The translations under genes and the position numbers were made by a program. This document shows, in pieces, positions 55,145 to 64,000 of a stretch of 64,000 nt of DNA. The stretch comes from Vibrio sp. D404a (GTDB lineage: Bacteria; Pseudomonadota; Gammaproteobacteria; Enterobacterales; Vibrionaceae): assembly GCF_030248535.1 (NCBI RefSeq), contig NZ_JAHGAJ010000022.1:1-64000 (forward strand), in the 5' to 3' direction. The first letter of the stretch is position 1. Every line of letters begins with the position of its first letter. The notes beneath the pieces were generated by a model. That model did no database searches. It worked only from the letters and a program-made list of their open reading frames with translations, and was not told where the DNA came from.

Positions 55145-55353
55145 TAACAAATGACTCATGAATCAAAAGCACACATTCAACGTGCTTAATGTCCCGATTT
55201 CGCATCAAAATCTAAAAAGCAAACGTTAAAATTGGTATCATCCACTCAAAATTATTTGAGTGCCCTCAACATCTATTGAAGGCATAACTGCACGCTCTTA
55301 ATAGAGCAATAAACCTAATCTTTAATAATAAGTAACTAAGTTGGAGCAAGTCG

Positions 55354-56334
55354 TTGAACTGGAGAAGATTAACCCAAGTAAAAAATGTGCCGCCATCTCA
55401 GGCGTCTTTAGCACTTGGTGTTATTGGATTGGGACAAGCATGGGCTTTATATATTCCAGGGGTTGGTGAAGCCATTCGCCCTTACCTAGCTTCGCTTGGC
55501 GCACTACTGTTGCTACCAGTTTTACTTCGTTACCTAACCAGTTTTAATACCTTCATCAACGACATTCGCCACCCGTTAAGTGGAAGCTTGATGGCTCCTA
55601 TGAGCATGGCACTGTTGATCCTGTGTGACTATTTAGCCGAAATATCACCGATAGTCGCCTACCCTATCTGGTTCTGTGCCTTATTGCTTCACTTTACTAT
55701 GATGGTGTTGTTCTTCAGTTTTCAGATCATCAACTTTAAAATGTCAAACATCGTTCCAAGCTGGTTCTTATACCCAGTAGGTTTGATTAGTAGTTCGTTG
55801 GCGGGCACACAGTTTGGTCACACCGTATTTTCAGAAACACTCGCAACGACCTGTATAGGTATCTACTTCTTCTTACTTCCTGTGGTGCTGTATCGCTTGG
55901 TGTTTGAGGGAAACTTGCCTCGCAGAGCACGACCTACACTGGCAATCATGGCAGCGCCAGTAAATTTATCGCTCGCGGCTTACTTGGTTAACTTCGATCA
56001 TCCAGACCCTATTCTAACGGGTGCTTTAGCTGGCATCGCTATCACAATGACGCTGCTTATCTACCTGTGCTACATCCGCTTAATGCGATTGAAGTTTCAG
56101 CCATCAATTGCCGCAGTCACTTTCCCTTCGGTTATCAGTGCGGTAGCGATGCACCGACTCACCGAGTTTTTCGGCGCTGAATACCCACAATGGTATTGGT
56201 TACACAACTTTGGCTTCTTTGAGCTGACCATCGCTACGATTCTGGTCATTTGGGTATCAGGTGGTTACGTCAAAATGTACTGGCCCGAGTTATTTAACCC
56301 CAGGCAAATGATTAAGAGAGCGAAACGCACTTAA
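55354..56334 (+). CDS. TDT-family (TehA/SLAC1-like) transporter
   Basis: 326 residues from a TTG at 55354, with TTGGAG 8 nt upstream; no in-frame ATG comes before the first membrane helix. Ten hydrophobic segments are visible. Members move anions, dicarboxylates or tellurite-related compounds. The exact substrate is unknown. GLGQAWALY and FFSFQIINFKM are typical. Confidence 0.75.
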   Translation: MNWRRLTQVKNVPPSQASLALGVIGLGQAWALYIPGVGEAIRPYLASLGALLLLPVLLRYLTSFNTFINDIRHPLSGSLMAPMSMALLILCDYLAEISPIVAYPIWFCALLLHFTMMVLFFSFQIINFKMSNIVPSWFLYPVGLISSSLAGTQFGHTVFSETLATTCIGIYFFLLPVVLYRLVFEGNLPRRARPTLAIMAAPVNLSLAAYLVNFDHPDPILTGALAGIAITMTLLIYLCYIRLMRLKFQPSIAAVTFPSVISAVAMHRLTEFFGAEYPQWYWLHNFGFFELTIATILVIWVSGGYVKMYWPELFNPRQMIKRAKRT

Positions 56335-56380
56335 ATTCTGAGCTCCCAAGCAACGTCCATTATTGCTACAGGGTTAGAGA

Positions 56381-57763
56381 CTAACCTTTTAGCCTCAATA
56401 CAATCATGGCGCCTTTATGGTCGGTATCATTGTACAAGATTGGGCTCACTTGAATTTCAAGGAAGTAGGTTTTATCCGGTTCACTCAATTTGCGGATGTT
56501 AAGCTGACCACTGAATTCGCTGTAAGTCTCCAAAGCTCGGTAGAGCCAGTTGGCTACGCTTGGTGCATCATCATCGACGCTTGCAAACAACAGTTCGAAA
56601 TCTTGTTGATAGAGCTCTTTTGAATCAATCTTCAACCACTCAGCGGCTGCTGGGTTGCAATAATCTACCTTCCCTTGCGCATCAACGGTAAAGATAAAGT
56701 CACTGATCGAGTACAGGAGTAGTTGGCTAAATTGGTGCTGTTGATAGAGGTTGTTGTAGATCTCGCTGAATTTTTCGCTAAGAACGCCTATCTCTCCATG
56801 TTGCGAATAGGAGTAAGGTTTAAGATCTTCTGCTAATTGGGATCCGTCGACTTGATTAAGCCAATCAACTAGCCCCTTGATTGGTCGCGTGATCGTCGCG
56901 CGCAAGATCATGAGCAGAGTAAAAGTAAGTAACACCAATAAGATGATTTCTGGTATCAACCAGCGCCATAAGCTTGCCATCAAGAAAGGATCGCGTTCGA
57001 TTTCAACCTCTGCAAGTACCGGCAGGGTTAACTCGCCTGAGAGAAATAAACTGTAGGTTCCCTTAATAGCATCATCTCGAAAAACAACCTCTGATTTTTT
57101 AACGCGCCACGCATCACGAAACACAATGGTCGTTATCTCATCAGGTTGGCTCATATTGACGAGGTTAAAGGACTCACCGATATCACTGCTGATTTTATCC
57201 AGCATTCTCTGGTCAATTTCGCGGAAGACCGTTACTCGTCCATTGCTTGGTTGATTCCCGGAGTTGTCACTGACCTCATGGGATACAAAGGCTAAAATCC
57301 GTCCTTTTAAGAAAACACTTCCCCGTTGAACCTTTTTGCCTTGAAGCATGGTGCCATCTTTGAATTCATTCCAGAGTTGAGAGTCGGTGATAAAATCGTA
57401 ATTACTGATTCGATAAAGTGGTTTTCCTTTGGCGTCATGAACAATTAACCCATTGAGATGAGCGATGTTTAAGGTGTCCATGTCCAAAGAACTCTTCACA
57501 AATTCGATGGTTGGGTTGTCGACAAAGCGGTACGTGTCGTCCCAATAGGCATAATCCATTGCCAAGTGCTCTATATCGTCAATATGAGCACCTAGTAAAT
57601 TAAGGCCAATCATCATCGACTTTTCAACGCGCCTTTCTTCCGTACCCTTTTTCTCTTGAAACCCAGCATAGAGTGATAAGGTCGTCATAACACCGAAGGT
57701 AAGCGTCATAGCAAACACAAAAATGAGTACCAAACGTCTTTCAATAGAGTGGTGCCACTTCAT
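56381..57763 (-). CDS. Membrane sensor with CHASE4-like, HAMP and PAS domains, no output domain
   Basis: About 460 residues from the ATG at 57763; the frame reaches 57838, but the first TM starts right after the later ATG. TM1, a periplasmic CHASE4-like domain (DDIEHLAMDYAYWDDTYRFV), TM2 near 270-290, a HAMP segment and a PAS domain (about 345-460, FIFTVDAQGKVDYCNPAAAEWL). It ends right after the PAS domain with VLRLKG and a stop. No kinase, GGDEF, EAL or methyl-accepting domain follows, nor a remnant in the next 300 bp. Confidence 0.75.
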   Translation of the reverse strand: MKWHHSIERRLVLIFVFAMTLTFGVMTTLSLYAGFQEKKGTEERRVEKSMMIGLNLLGAHIDDIEHLAMDYAYWDDTYRFVDNPTIEFVKSSLDMDTLNIAHLNGLIVHDAKGKPLYRISNYDFITDSQLWNEFKDGTMLQGKKVQRGSVFLKGRILAFVSHEVSDNSGNQPSNGRVTVFREIDQRMLDKISSDIGESFNLVNMSQPDEITTIVFRDAWRVKKSEVVFRDDAIKGTYSLFLSGELTLPVLAEVEIERDPFLMASLWRWLIPEIILLVLLTFTLLMILRATITRPIKGLVDWLNQVDGSQLAEDLKPYSYSQHGEIGVLSEKFSEIYNNLYQQHQFSQLLLYSISDFIFTVDAQGKVDYCNPAAAEWLKIDSKELYQQDFELLFASVDDDAPSVANWLYRALETYSEFSGQLNIRKLSEPDKTYFLEIQVSPILYNDTDHKGAMIVLRLKG

Positions 57764-58010
57764 ACGACTTTCAATGCTCAATGGATGCCTCGAGATATTA
57801 ATAGTTTGATATACGGTTAGCCGCCAGTATAAATTCAAAGCAACCTGTATTCCATACCATATATCTCAAATATTGGTCGCCCATGTCTACCTTTTGCCCC
57901 AAAGAACAAGTAAACATGCTGAAGATGGCAAACGACGATTCATAAGAGCTTCGTATGCCACAGTGATTGCAGATATTTAGGAAATCATGCGCGAGAAAGC
58001 CAAAGCAATA

Positions 58011-58037
58011 AAAAAGGCCTCACACGAGTGAGGCCTT
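58011..58037 (-). terminator. Terminator after hmp
   Basis: Perfect 10-bp stem (58014-58023 with 58028-58037), 4-nt loop, then a T run on the minus strand. Confidence 0.92.
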
Positions 58038-58056
58038 GGACAAGAAACTATCTAAA

Positions 58057-59253
58057 TTAGAATTGAGAGTGAGGACCAAATACCTCGTAGTGAACACGAG
58101 AACGATCAATGTTCAGCGCGTCTAACTGTTCAACGATATTCTTCATGAAACCCACTGGGCCACAAATGTAGAAATCGCTGTCTTCGAAGCCCGCAGCTTC
58201 GCTCACTTGCGATAAGTTCATCTGCCCTTCCAACACGTTTTCGCATTCCGTTGAAGGTTTGTTCATATACCATGTTTTCGCAGACCAACCCTTGTCTGTC
58301 ACAATATCTGATACGCGCTGAGTAAATGAGTGTTGTTCCGCTTTTTCACAAGCGTGAAGGTAAAGTACAGGCTCTTGCTTCTGCTGCTTACTCAAGTACT
58401 CCAGCATTGATTGCATCGGCGTTACGCCCACACCTGCTGAGATCAAGGTTACTGGCTTTTGGCGCTCTTGGTAGAAGAAATCACCTGCTGGAGCGTAAAG
58501 CTTCACTTCATCACCTACTTCTACAGAATTGTGTAGGTGGTTAGAAACTAGACCTGAGAGCTGGCCGCCCTCACCTTCACGTTTAACAGAAATACGATAA
58601 GTCTCACCGTTCGGCATATCTGAAAGCGAGTACTGACGAATCTCGTTGTTTGACGCACCATCAGGTTTCACTTCAATACCGATGTATTGACCCGGAACGT
58701 AATCCAATACTGGGCCATTATCTTTTGGTTTGAATACAAAGCTCTTAACCAAATCGGATTCTACAATCTTTTGTTCTACGACGAAGGTTCGTGCAGCTTC
58801 CCAGCCACCAACAGCTAGTTTGCGCTGCAGGTAAAGCTCTCCTTCACGATCAATAAAGATTTGAGCAAGGAATAGGTAAGCTGCTGTCCAAGCCTCTTCG
58901 ACTTCAGGTGTGAATGCTTCTGTTGCTAACTCACGCAAGGTCTCAATTAGGTGATGACCGACAATTTGGTAGTGTTCTGGTTGAATGTTGAAACTGGTGT
59001 GTTTTTGAGCAATACGCTCAACAGCGCCCTGTAGCGCAGCTAGGTTTTCAATGTTCTTTGCATATGCAGCGATCGCTTCAAACAGCGCAACACCTTGGCG
59101 ACCCGTTTGTTGGTGAGTCATATTGAAAATGTCTTTCAACTCGGGGTTATGAGAAAACATACGTTGATAAAAGTGTGTTGTTAACGCTGGGCCTGCACTC
59201 TCAAGCAGTGGGATCGTAGACTTGATGATTTCGATATGTACATTGTTAAGCAT
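58057..59253 (-). CDS. hmp: Flavohaemoglobin, nitric oxide dioxygenase
   Basis: 398 residues, usual size. The globin domain (1-140) has HxxQPEHYQIVGHHL with the proximal His. The FAD domain has the RQYSLSD flavin motif. The NAD domain has GVGVTPM and CGPVGFM at the end. It turns NO into nitrate with oxygen and NADH. GGAG precedes the ATG. NorR and FNR sites lie upstream, and norR is divergent. Confidence 0.95.
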   Translation of the reverse strand: MLNNVHIEIIKSTIPLLESAGPALTTHFYQRMFSHNPELKDIFNMTHQQTGRQGVALFEAIAAYAKNIENLAALQGAVERIAQKHTSFNIQPEHYQIVGHHLIETLRELATEAFTPEVEEAWTAAYLFLAQIFIDREGELYLQRKLAVGGWEAARTFVVEQKIVESDLVKSFVFKPKDNGPVLDYVPGQYIGIEVKPDGASNNEIRQYSLSDMPNGETYRISVKREGEGGQLSGLVSNHLHNSVEVGDEVKLYAPAGDFFYQERQKPVTLISAGVGVTPMQSMLEYLSKQQKQEPVLYLHACEKAEQHSFTQRVSDIVTDKGWSAKTWYMNKPSTECENVLEGQMNLSQVSEAAGFEDSDFYICGPVGFMKNIVEQLDALNIDRSRVHYEVFGPHSQF

Positions 59254-59402
59254 GGATTTACTCCGAACACTGAGCCTTGTGACATGTGTGTCACTTTGAC
59301 TACCTTTAAAAAATAAGAATGACTGTTCGACTTTCTGAGATCTAAGTTATTTTGACTTGTTTTTATTTCAAAAAATCACAAAAACCAATTAATCAACATC
59401 GA

Positions 59403-59444
59403 TTGATTGAGATCAAAAATACATCAATAAATCATTGGTATAAT
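59403..59444 (+). promoter_or_regulatory. FNR box and norR promoter
   Basis: TTGATTGAGATCAA (59403-59416) is a perfect FNR site. TATAAT at 59439-59444 puts a start near 59451, exactly 41.5 bp from the box centre, which is the class II activator position for norR. Confidence 0.7.
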
Positions 59445-59461
59445 TAGCTTTCGATGTCTCT

Positions 59462-59480
59462 ATTGCACATTCAATGCCAA
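59462..59480 (-). promoter_or_regulatory. σ54-type promoter toward hmp
   Basis: On the minus strand TTGGCATTGAATGTGCAAT has GG-N10-GC spacing (-24 TTGGCA, -12 TGCA). It would give a leader of about 200 nt before hmp. Confidence 0.6.
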
Positions 59481-59535
59481 CTTCTCCAACTCCCGCCATC
59501 ATTAGCTTTCAAGCAAAAACACACTTTATAAAAAT

Positions 59536-59604
59536 GTCAAAAAGACCTTTTATTTGAGTCATTAAGACTCTATCATGTATATATACCCACACAGTTAGAG
59601 TGAC
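59536..59604. promoter_or_regulatory. Three NorR-type enhancer sites
   Basis: GT-N7-AC sites at 59536-59546 (GTCAAAAAGAC), 59558-59568 (GTCATTAAGAC) and 59594-59604 (GTTAGAGTGAC). They lie 56-142 bp upstream of the σ54-type promoter; the last is 2 bp before the norR ATG, so it could also repress norR. Confidence 0.65.
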
Positions 59605-59606
59605 TT

Positions 59607-61208
59607 ATGCAAGATATCTCAGCATCAACCCTCATGGAAATGACCATTGGACTCGCCAGCGGTGTCAACGACCAAGACAGATTCAACCGTCTTATCGACG
59701 CTATTCGCAAAACGATCACCTGTGACTGTGTGGCTTTATTGAGCCTTCAAGGTGATACGCTCGTCCCTATCGCAATGCAGGGCCTCAGTAGAGACACCTT
59801 TGGTCGACGTTTCATCATTTCAGAGCACCCACGTTTTGATGCTATCTGTGCGTCGAAGACACCTGTGCGCTTCGATTCTGACAGCACACTTCCAGATCCC
59901 TTTGACGGCTTACTTATCGATCATGATGGCGATCTTCCTATGCACGCTTGTATGGGCATCCCACTCTTGTTTGGCGACAAACTGCTTGGTGTACTCACCT
60001 TAGACAGCTTGACACCGGATGTTTTTGCTAACATTCCAGCACGCAGCCTAGAAGTTTTGGCTGCGATTGCCGCGTCAACCATGCAGATGGCCCTCACCTT
60101 CTCACAGCTAGAGAATCAAGCTAAGCAATCTAAACAATTGTTAGAAGAGCTGAATGAAGAAGCTTGGGAACGTGAAGGCGGCGAACTGATTGGTAAAAGC
60201 GACACCATGATGGCTCTTAAAAATGATATCGCTGTGGTTGCGCCTTCTGAATTCAATATTCTTATTCATGGTGAGACTGGTGTGGGTAAAGAGCTGGTAG
60301 CTCGTACACTTCATCATCAATCTGCTCGCAAACGCAAACCTCTGGTCTACGTAAACTGCGCGGCTATACCTGAAAACTTAGTTGAAAGTGAGCTATTCGG
60401 CCACGTGCGTGGTGCGTTTACAGGTGCAGACAAAAACCGTTCAGGTAAATTTGCTCTGGCCGATGGTGGTACTCTGTTCTTAGATGAGATTGGCGAATTG
60501 CCGCTGGCAGCACAAAGTAAGCTACTTCGTGCACTACAGAACAATGAGATCCAGCCTGTTGGTCAAGACAACATTCAAACCATTGATGTGCGTGTTCTCG
60601 CAGCAACCAACCGAGATTTAAAGCAAGAAGTCGAAGAAGGTAACTTCCGTGCCGACCTTTATCACCGTTTAAGTGTTTACCCGATTGCAGTACCAGCACT
60701 TAGAGAGCGTGGTGATGACACAAGCCTACTCGCTGGTTTCTTCCTAGAACAAGCTCGACGTAAGCTTGGCATTAACCAAATCAAGTTCCGCTCAGATGTG
60801 CTCGTGTTCCTTAATCGTTATAGCTGGCCGGGTAATGTGCGTGAGCTTGAGCATGTAATTAGCCGTTCTGCTCTCAAGGCACTGGCAAGAAGTACCAACA
60901 AACGCCTAGTGACCATTACGAAAGAAGATTGTGGTCCACTTGATCAAGAGCTGTCACTTCACGCTGCAGCGACTAGTTCTCAAGCTCAAGGCACTATGAC
61001 GGCTCCTGAGGTTGATCTATCTGAAGGGTTACGTGGTGCGACAGAAGATTTCCAAAGAACCGTTATCACGGATGTTCTTGAACAAGCGAATTTCAACTGG
61101 GCACAAGCCGGCAGAACATTGAAAACGGATAGAGCGAACTTAACTCGATTAGCCAAGCGCCTAGGACTTAATGTCGCTAAGTCTCACAGCATTGAACGGA
61201 CGAAATAG
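59607..61208 (+). CDS. norR: NorR, NO-responsive σ54-dependent activator
   Basis: 533 residues. The GAF domain (about 20-165) has the iron-site residues, Cys115 and Asp133 included. The AAA+ domain has GETGVGKE (222-229) and the σ54-contacting GAFTGA (269-274). A Fis-type HTH ([25 protein letters not shown]) ends the protein. NO binding to the GAF iron frees the ATPase. It likely activates hmp here, as no norVW is nearby. Confidence 0.95.
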   Translation: MQDISASTLMEMTIGLASGVNDQDRFNRLIDAIRKTITCDCVALLSLQGDTLVPIAMQGLSRDTFGRRFIISEHPRFDAICASKTPVRFDSDSTLPDPFDGLLIDHDGDLPMHACMGIPLLFGDKLLGVLTLDSLTPDVFANIPARSLEVLAAIAASTMQMALTFSQLENQAKQSKQLLEELNEEAWEREGGELIGKSDTMMALKNDIAVVAPSEFNILIHGETGVGKELVARTLHHQSARKRKPLVYVNCAAIPENLVESELFGHVRGAFTGADKNRSGKFALADGGTLFLDEIGELPLAAQSKLLRALQNNEIQPVGQDNIQTIDVRVLAATNRDLKQEVEEGNFRADLYHRLSVYPIAVPALRERGDDTSLLAGFFLEQARRKLGINQIKFRSDVLVFLNRYSWPGNVRELEHVISRSALKALARSTNKRLVTITKEDCGPLDQELSLHAAATSSQAQGTMTAPEVDLSEGLRGATEDFQRTVITDVLEQANFNWAQAGRTLKTDRANLTRLAKRLGLNVAKSHSIERTK

Positions 61209-61296
61209 AGTTTCACAATTGTTACGAGCATCTTTCTAGACTTGTGTATATAATGCTGCGAATTGTAATCCTAATTGTGAAAATATAGAGATAATT

Positions 61297-61656
61297 ATGA
61301 AGTTTATCCGTTGGTTCCTAGGCCGCATCATTCTGCTACTTAACTTTGTATTTACGCCGCGTGGCGTTAAGCGCTCAACAGAAGATCAAACTAAAGTTGA
61401 TGAGCAAGCAAAAAGCTACGCTTTGTATCAATTCGAAGCATGCCCATTCTGCGTAAAAGTGCGCCGTGCGATGAAGCGTCAATCTGTAAATATTGAACTT
61501 CGTGATGCTAAAAACAATGACCAACATCGCGCAGAGCTTGAAGCGGGTGGCGGTCGAGTTAAAGTACCTTGCCTTCGTATTGAGAAAGACGGCAAAACTG
61601 AGTGGATGTACGAATCTTCAGATATCGTCGCGTACTTAGAAAAGAACTTCGCTTAA
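61297..61656 (+). CDS. Glutaredoxin-like protein with N-terminal membrane segment
   Basis: 119 residues. A hydrophobic segment (about 5-20) precedes a glutaredoxin fold with CPFC at 49-52, the cis-Pro in VKVPCLRI and a terminal SSDIVAYLEKNF. It probably reduces disulfides near the cytoplasmic membrane face, using glutathione. The CPFC side must be cytosolic for that; orientation is inferred. Confidence 0.85.
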   Translation: MKFIRWFLGRIILLLNFVFTPRGVKRSTEDQTKVDEQAKSYALYQFEACPFCVKVRRAMKRQSVNIELRDAKNNDQHRAELEAGGGRVKVPCLRIEKDGKTEWMYESSDIVAYLEKNFA

Positions 61657-61697
61657 GCGATTCCTCTTTTTCAAAAAATTTAGCTCCATCCAAATGC

Positions 61698-61727
61698 AAA
61701 AAATCCCTCACTGTTGAGGGATTTTTT
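61698..61727. terminator. Bidirectional terminator
   Basis: 9-bp stem (61702-61710 with 61715-61723), 4-nt loop, A and T runs on the two sides, between the glutaredoxin and OmpA-type genes. Confidence 0.9.
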
Positions 61728-61780
61728 ATGTCTGTTGCAAGCCATCTTGTTCGTCTTGGCTTATTCTTCTTGGAAAGTGA

Positions 61781-62425
61781 CTATTTCGCGACGATCAACA
61801 TGAGTTCAACGCGACGATTGCACGCCTTGCCCTGAGAGGAGTTATTGGTACAAGCGGGAACATACTCACCAAAACCACGAGTATAGATAGACTGGCTCGA
61901 AACGTAATTACGCTCTAGTCTCGCCTTAACCTCTTTTGCTCGCTTCTCTGACAACGGATCGTTAATCTGATCGTTGCCCGTATTATCGGTATGACCTTCA
62001 ATCACAATGTCGATATCGGAACGTTGAGACAGATAGCTACCTAATGTATCTAGCCAAAGATCATTAACAGGCGCAGGTGTCGCAGAACCTGTTTTGAAGT
62101 TCACATGATGATTCAGCTTCACCATCACATGGTTACCCGGCAGCACTTCATAATCGATACGGTTCTGTCTAAGGAAAACTTCAAGTGGATCATCGGTAGA
62201 AATACCGACACCATAGTTGGTTGTGATAGTCGTTTGAGTTGAGCGTTTCGCCTGTTGGTAATTCGTCACCACGCGAGTCTCTTGCACAACGCCCCACTCT
62301 GGATGCATCACATCGTAATCAGTTTGTGGTGCGGTTTCCAACATATTACCGCCAAGCATTGCCATTGAGTTCGTTGTCTCACAACCTACCAATGCCAAGC
62401 TGAAAATCAGTGCTAAATACTTCAT
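61781..62425 (-). CDS. OmpA-family outer-membrane lipoprotein
   Basis: 214 residues from ATG 62425. The lipobox LALVG-C gives a lipidated Cys. After a 90-residue region, the OmpA C-terminal domain spans about 110-214 with IVIEGHTDNTGND, LSEKRAKEVKARL, RGFGE and NRRVEL, which bind peptidoglycan. It is a Pal/YiaD-like anchor between outer membrane and wall. Confidence 0.85.
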   Translation of the reverse strand: MKYLALIFSLALVGCETTNSMAMLGGNMLETAPQTDYDVMHPEWGVVQETRVVTNYQQAKRSTQTTITTNYGVGISTDDPLEVFLRQNRIDYEVLPGNHVMVKLNHHVNFKTGSATPAPVNDLWLDTLGSYLSQRSDIDIVIEGHTDNTGNDQINDPLSEKRAKEVKARLERNYVSSQSIYTRGFGEYVPACTNNSSQGKACNRRVELMLIVAK

Positions 62426-62780
62426 TAATTCATCCACCACTCAAACGTATTGCTTCTACCAAACTCTATATCGGCGGCTTTGCTATAACTTTAGCCCAAA
62501 CTTGCGATACTTAGTGCGAAACCCTAAACCATTGTATCTGGCGGTTACGGAATCTAGATATTGAAGCATCTGGAATTGATAGCATCTGGCTATGAAACCT
62601 GAGTATTCGACTGCACCTTCAAGGTTGGAGATTAAAGGTGCTTTAGATCACAGTTAGCAGCGAATTGAACACAAGCCGCTCAACACGTCGACCTGTTTGC
62701 ATTTAATTACTTTATAATTGTTTTCCTATTCCCACTAAATAGTTAGAATTCACCGACTTTTTAACGCTAGAGTAAATTAT
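62426..62780. other. Region between OmpA-type and DsbA-type genes
   Basis: 355 bp without a gene. It has ATCTGG three times within 60 bp (near 62538-62588), a GCACCTT/AAGGTGC hairpin (62613-62641), and a -10 TATAAT at 62713-62718 for the dsbA-like gene. Confidence 0.5.
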
Positions 62781-63407
62781 ATGTTCAAGCCATTTACCCA
62801 ATTCTTTGTTGCTCTTATCGCTGTAGTAGCCCTAGCAGGCTGTAGCGAAAGCAATGAGCCGCAAGCCGGCGTTCAATACGAAGCGCTTCCTGCCGCGCTG
62901 ACCGAATACAATCTTTCTCCAGTTACTGAAATCTTCTCTCTTAACTGTGGTCACTGTCGTACCATGGAGACAGCCATTCCAGAGATCGAGGCACTGACTA
63001 ACCAAAAAATTGGTAAGGTGCACGTAACGTTTAACGAAAGCGCACAAATCAGTGCGATGATCTTTTACACTGCGGTAATGCAACTCAACGACACACCCGA
63101 TCATGCATTTATGGATGAACTGTTTGGCGCTGTTCAAATGGGTGGCGACGCAACACCGGAAGCTCGTCAGCAAGCACTAGAGACTGCGTTTACCTCTCGT
63201 GGTTTGGTGAGCCCATACCAACTAGACAAAGAGCAACAAGCAGCATTGTTCGAATACGTTCAAAAAGCGGAAGAGATTTCAGTTAAAGGTCAAATCAACT
63301 CAGTGCCGACCTTTATCGTAAATGGTAAATACCAAGTATTGACCGCGGGTCACCAAGATCTTGCTGGTATTGGTAAAACCATCAACTACCTTTTGACTCA
63401 GCCTTAA
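62781..63407 (+). CDS. DsbA-like thiol:disulfide oxidoreductase, lipoprotein
   Basis: 208 residues. The signal sequence ends in the lipobox ALAG-C (Cys21). The thioredoxin-fold active site CGHC is at 56-59, the helical insertion follows, and the cis-Pro is in NSVPTFIVNGKY. It should oxidise cysteines in exported proteins while tethered to a membrane. DsbA itself is soluble, so this is a variant. The FKBP gene follows 46 bp later and may be cotranscribed. Confidence 0.83.
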   Translation: MFKPFTQFFVALIAVVALAGCSESNEPQAGVQYEALPAALTEYNLSPVTEIFSLNCGHCRTMETAIPEIEALTNQKIGKVHVTFNESAQISAMIFYTAVMQLNDTPDHAFMDELFGAVQMGGDATPEARQQALETAFTSRGLVSPYQLDKEQQAALFEYVQKAEEISVKGQINSVPTFIVNGKYQVLTAGHQDLAGIGKTINYLLTQP

Positions 63408-63452
63408 TGGTTTCATTTTAATAACAGAATACGTGTATAAGCAGGTTTAACT

Positions 63453-63926
63453 ATGTCTAAATTTATCATTCCAATTATTGTATTTATCATGGCTGGTTTC
63501 ATGATCTACCGTACCTGGACTAACCACAAAGCGGGTTCAGAGAACTTCGAACAAGGCCAACAGTTCTTAATTGAAAATGGTAAAAAAGAAGGCGTTGTAA
63601 CCACAGAGAGTGGCTTGCAATACCTCGTTCTTGAAGAAGGTACGGGTACAGAACACCCAACTAAAAACAGCCAAGTCACTGTTCACTACCACGGTACGCT
63701 GATTGACGGCACGGTATTCGATAGCTCAGTAGAGCGTGGTGAGCCAATCACTTTCGCACTTAAGCAAGTAATCAAAGGTTGGCAAGAAGGTCTAACTTAT
63801 ATGGTTGAAGGCCAGAAGGTTCGCCTGTTCATTCCTAGCACTCTTGGTTACGGCAAAGGTGGCACAGGTCCAATCCCACCATCAGCAACATTGATCTTTG
63901 ATGTAGAGTTACTGGCTATTAAGTAA
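63453..63926 (+). CDS. FKBP-type peptidyl-prolyl isomerase, membrane-anchored
   Basis: 157 residues. An N-terminal hydrophobic segment (about 2-20) is followed by EGVVTTESGLQYLVLEEGTG and the FKBP core (VTVHYHGTLIDGTVFDSS, GWQEGL, IPSTLGYG, LIFDVELL). It speeds proline isomerisation, probably in the periplasm, which fits with the DsbA-like lipoprotein next door as a folding pair. Confidence 0.9.
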   Translation: MSKFIIPIIVFIMAGFMIYRTWTNHKAGSENFEQGQQFLIENGKKEGVVTTESGLQYLVLEEGTGTEHPTKNSQVTVHYHGTLIDGTVFDSSVERGEPITFALKQVIKGWQEGLTYMVEGQKVRLFIPSTLGYGKGGTGPIPPSATLIFDVELLAIK

Positions 63927-63944
63927 CAACATCAATTGAACGAC

Positions 63945-63974
63945 AAGCCCTGCCCAAATACGGCGGGGCTTTTT
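63945..63974 (+). terminator. Terminator after the FKBP gene
   Basis: 10-bp stem with one G-U pair (63945-63954 with 63962-63971), 7-nt loop, then a T run. Confidence 0.87.
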
Positions 63975-64000
63975 GTTACCATACTTTTATTCTGTTCACT

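Larger units (their letters stand above)
59254..59606. other. hmp-norR control region
   Basis: 353 bp. It holds a σ54-type promoter pointing to hmp, three NorR-type sites, a perfect FNR box and a TATAAT pointing to norR. Near hmp are also a GTGACA-N4-TGTCAC inverted repeat (59279-59294) and a perfect GTCA-N3-TGAC (59290-59300). Confidence 0.7.

Overview
The window reads as ordinary chromosomal DNA of a marine Vibrio. I infer the Splendidus clade, probably the second chromosome, because napFDABC, phaBAPC, the volA-fadL pair and hmp/norR are carried on the small chromosome in V. cholerae. GC content is moderate, genes are densely packed, and most units end in clear hairpin-plus-T-tract terminators. 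I see no rRNA, tRNA, CRISPR array, insertion sequence or prophage.

Layout. 1-3300: ravA-viaA (minus). 3.6-6.3 kb: Nudix hydrolase, threonine aldolase and a YlqF/RbgA GTPase, followed by a 23-bp tandem repeat. 6.6-13.3 kb: diguanylate cyclase, GNAT, a fatty acid desaturase with a FabR-like operator, a secreted nuclease/phosphatase lipoprotein with a PurR-like palindrome and a CRP site, a small monooxygenase, a manA remnant, and a DUF481 outer-membrane barrel. 13.4-20 kb: chemoreceptor and an RND efflux pair (minus). 20.2-25.2 kb: FadL-like porin and VolA-like surface lysophospholipase (minus), divergent from an overlapping ToxR/ToxS-like (VtrA/VtrC-like) membrane regulator pair. 25.5-34.2 kb: anaerobic respiration, with DcuC, NarP-NarQ, then napFDABC and a 45-residue membrane peptide. 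34.3-38.6 kb: polyhydroxybutyrate genes phaB-phaA-phasin-phaC (minus). 39-43.3 kb: small poorly known proteins plus an Lrp/EamA divergent pair. 43.3-47 kb: a four-gene minus-strand run of two secreted spondin-domain proteins, an OmpR-type regulator and a histidine kinase. 47.3-53.2 kb: YggL, Tat-exported PhoX, LysE exporter, RhlE-like helicase, CobW GTPase. 53.7-57.8 kb: ClcA, TDT transporter, orphan CHASE4-like/HAMP/PAS sensor. 58-61.2 kb: hmp and norR with an elaborate control region. 61.3-64 kb: glutaredoxin, OmpA lipoprotein, DsbA-like lipoprotein and FKBP isomerase.

How it fits together. One theme is life with little oxygen and under nitrosative stress: NarQ/NarP sense nitrate, Nap reduces it in the periplasm, DcuC handles C4-dicarboxylates, and Hmp/NorR deal with nitric oxide; FNR-like boxes lie in front of nap and between hmp and norR. 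A second theme is lipid and carbon handling: VolA/FadL scavenging, desaturase, PHB storage. The two gene groups most worth pursuing are the ToxRS-like pair beside volA-fadL, and the spondin/two-component operon, which has its own 11-bp phased direct repeats upstream.
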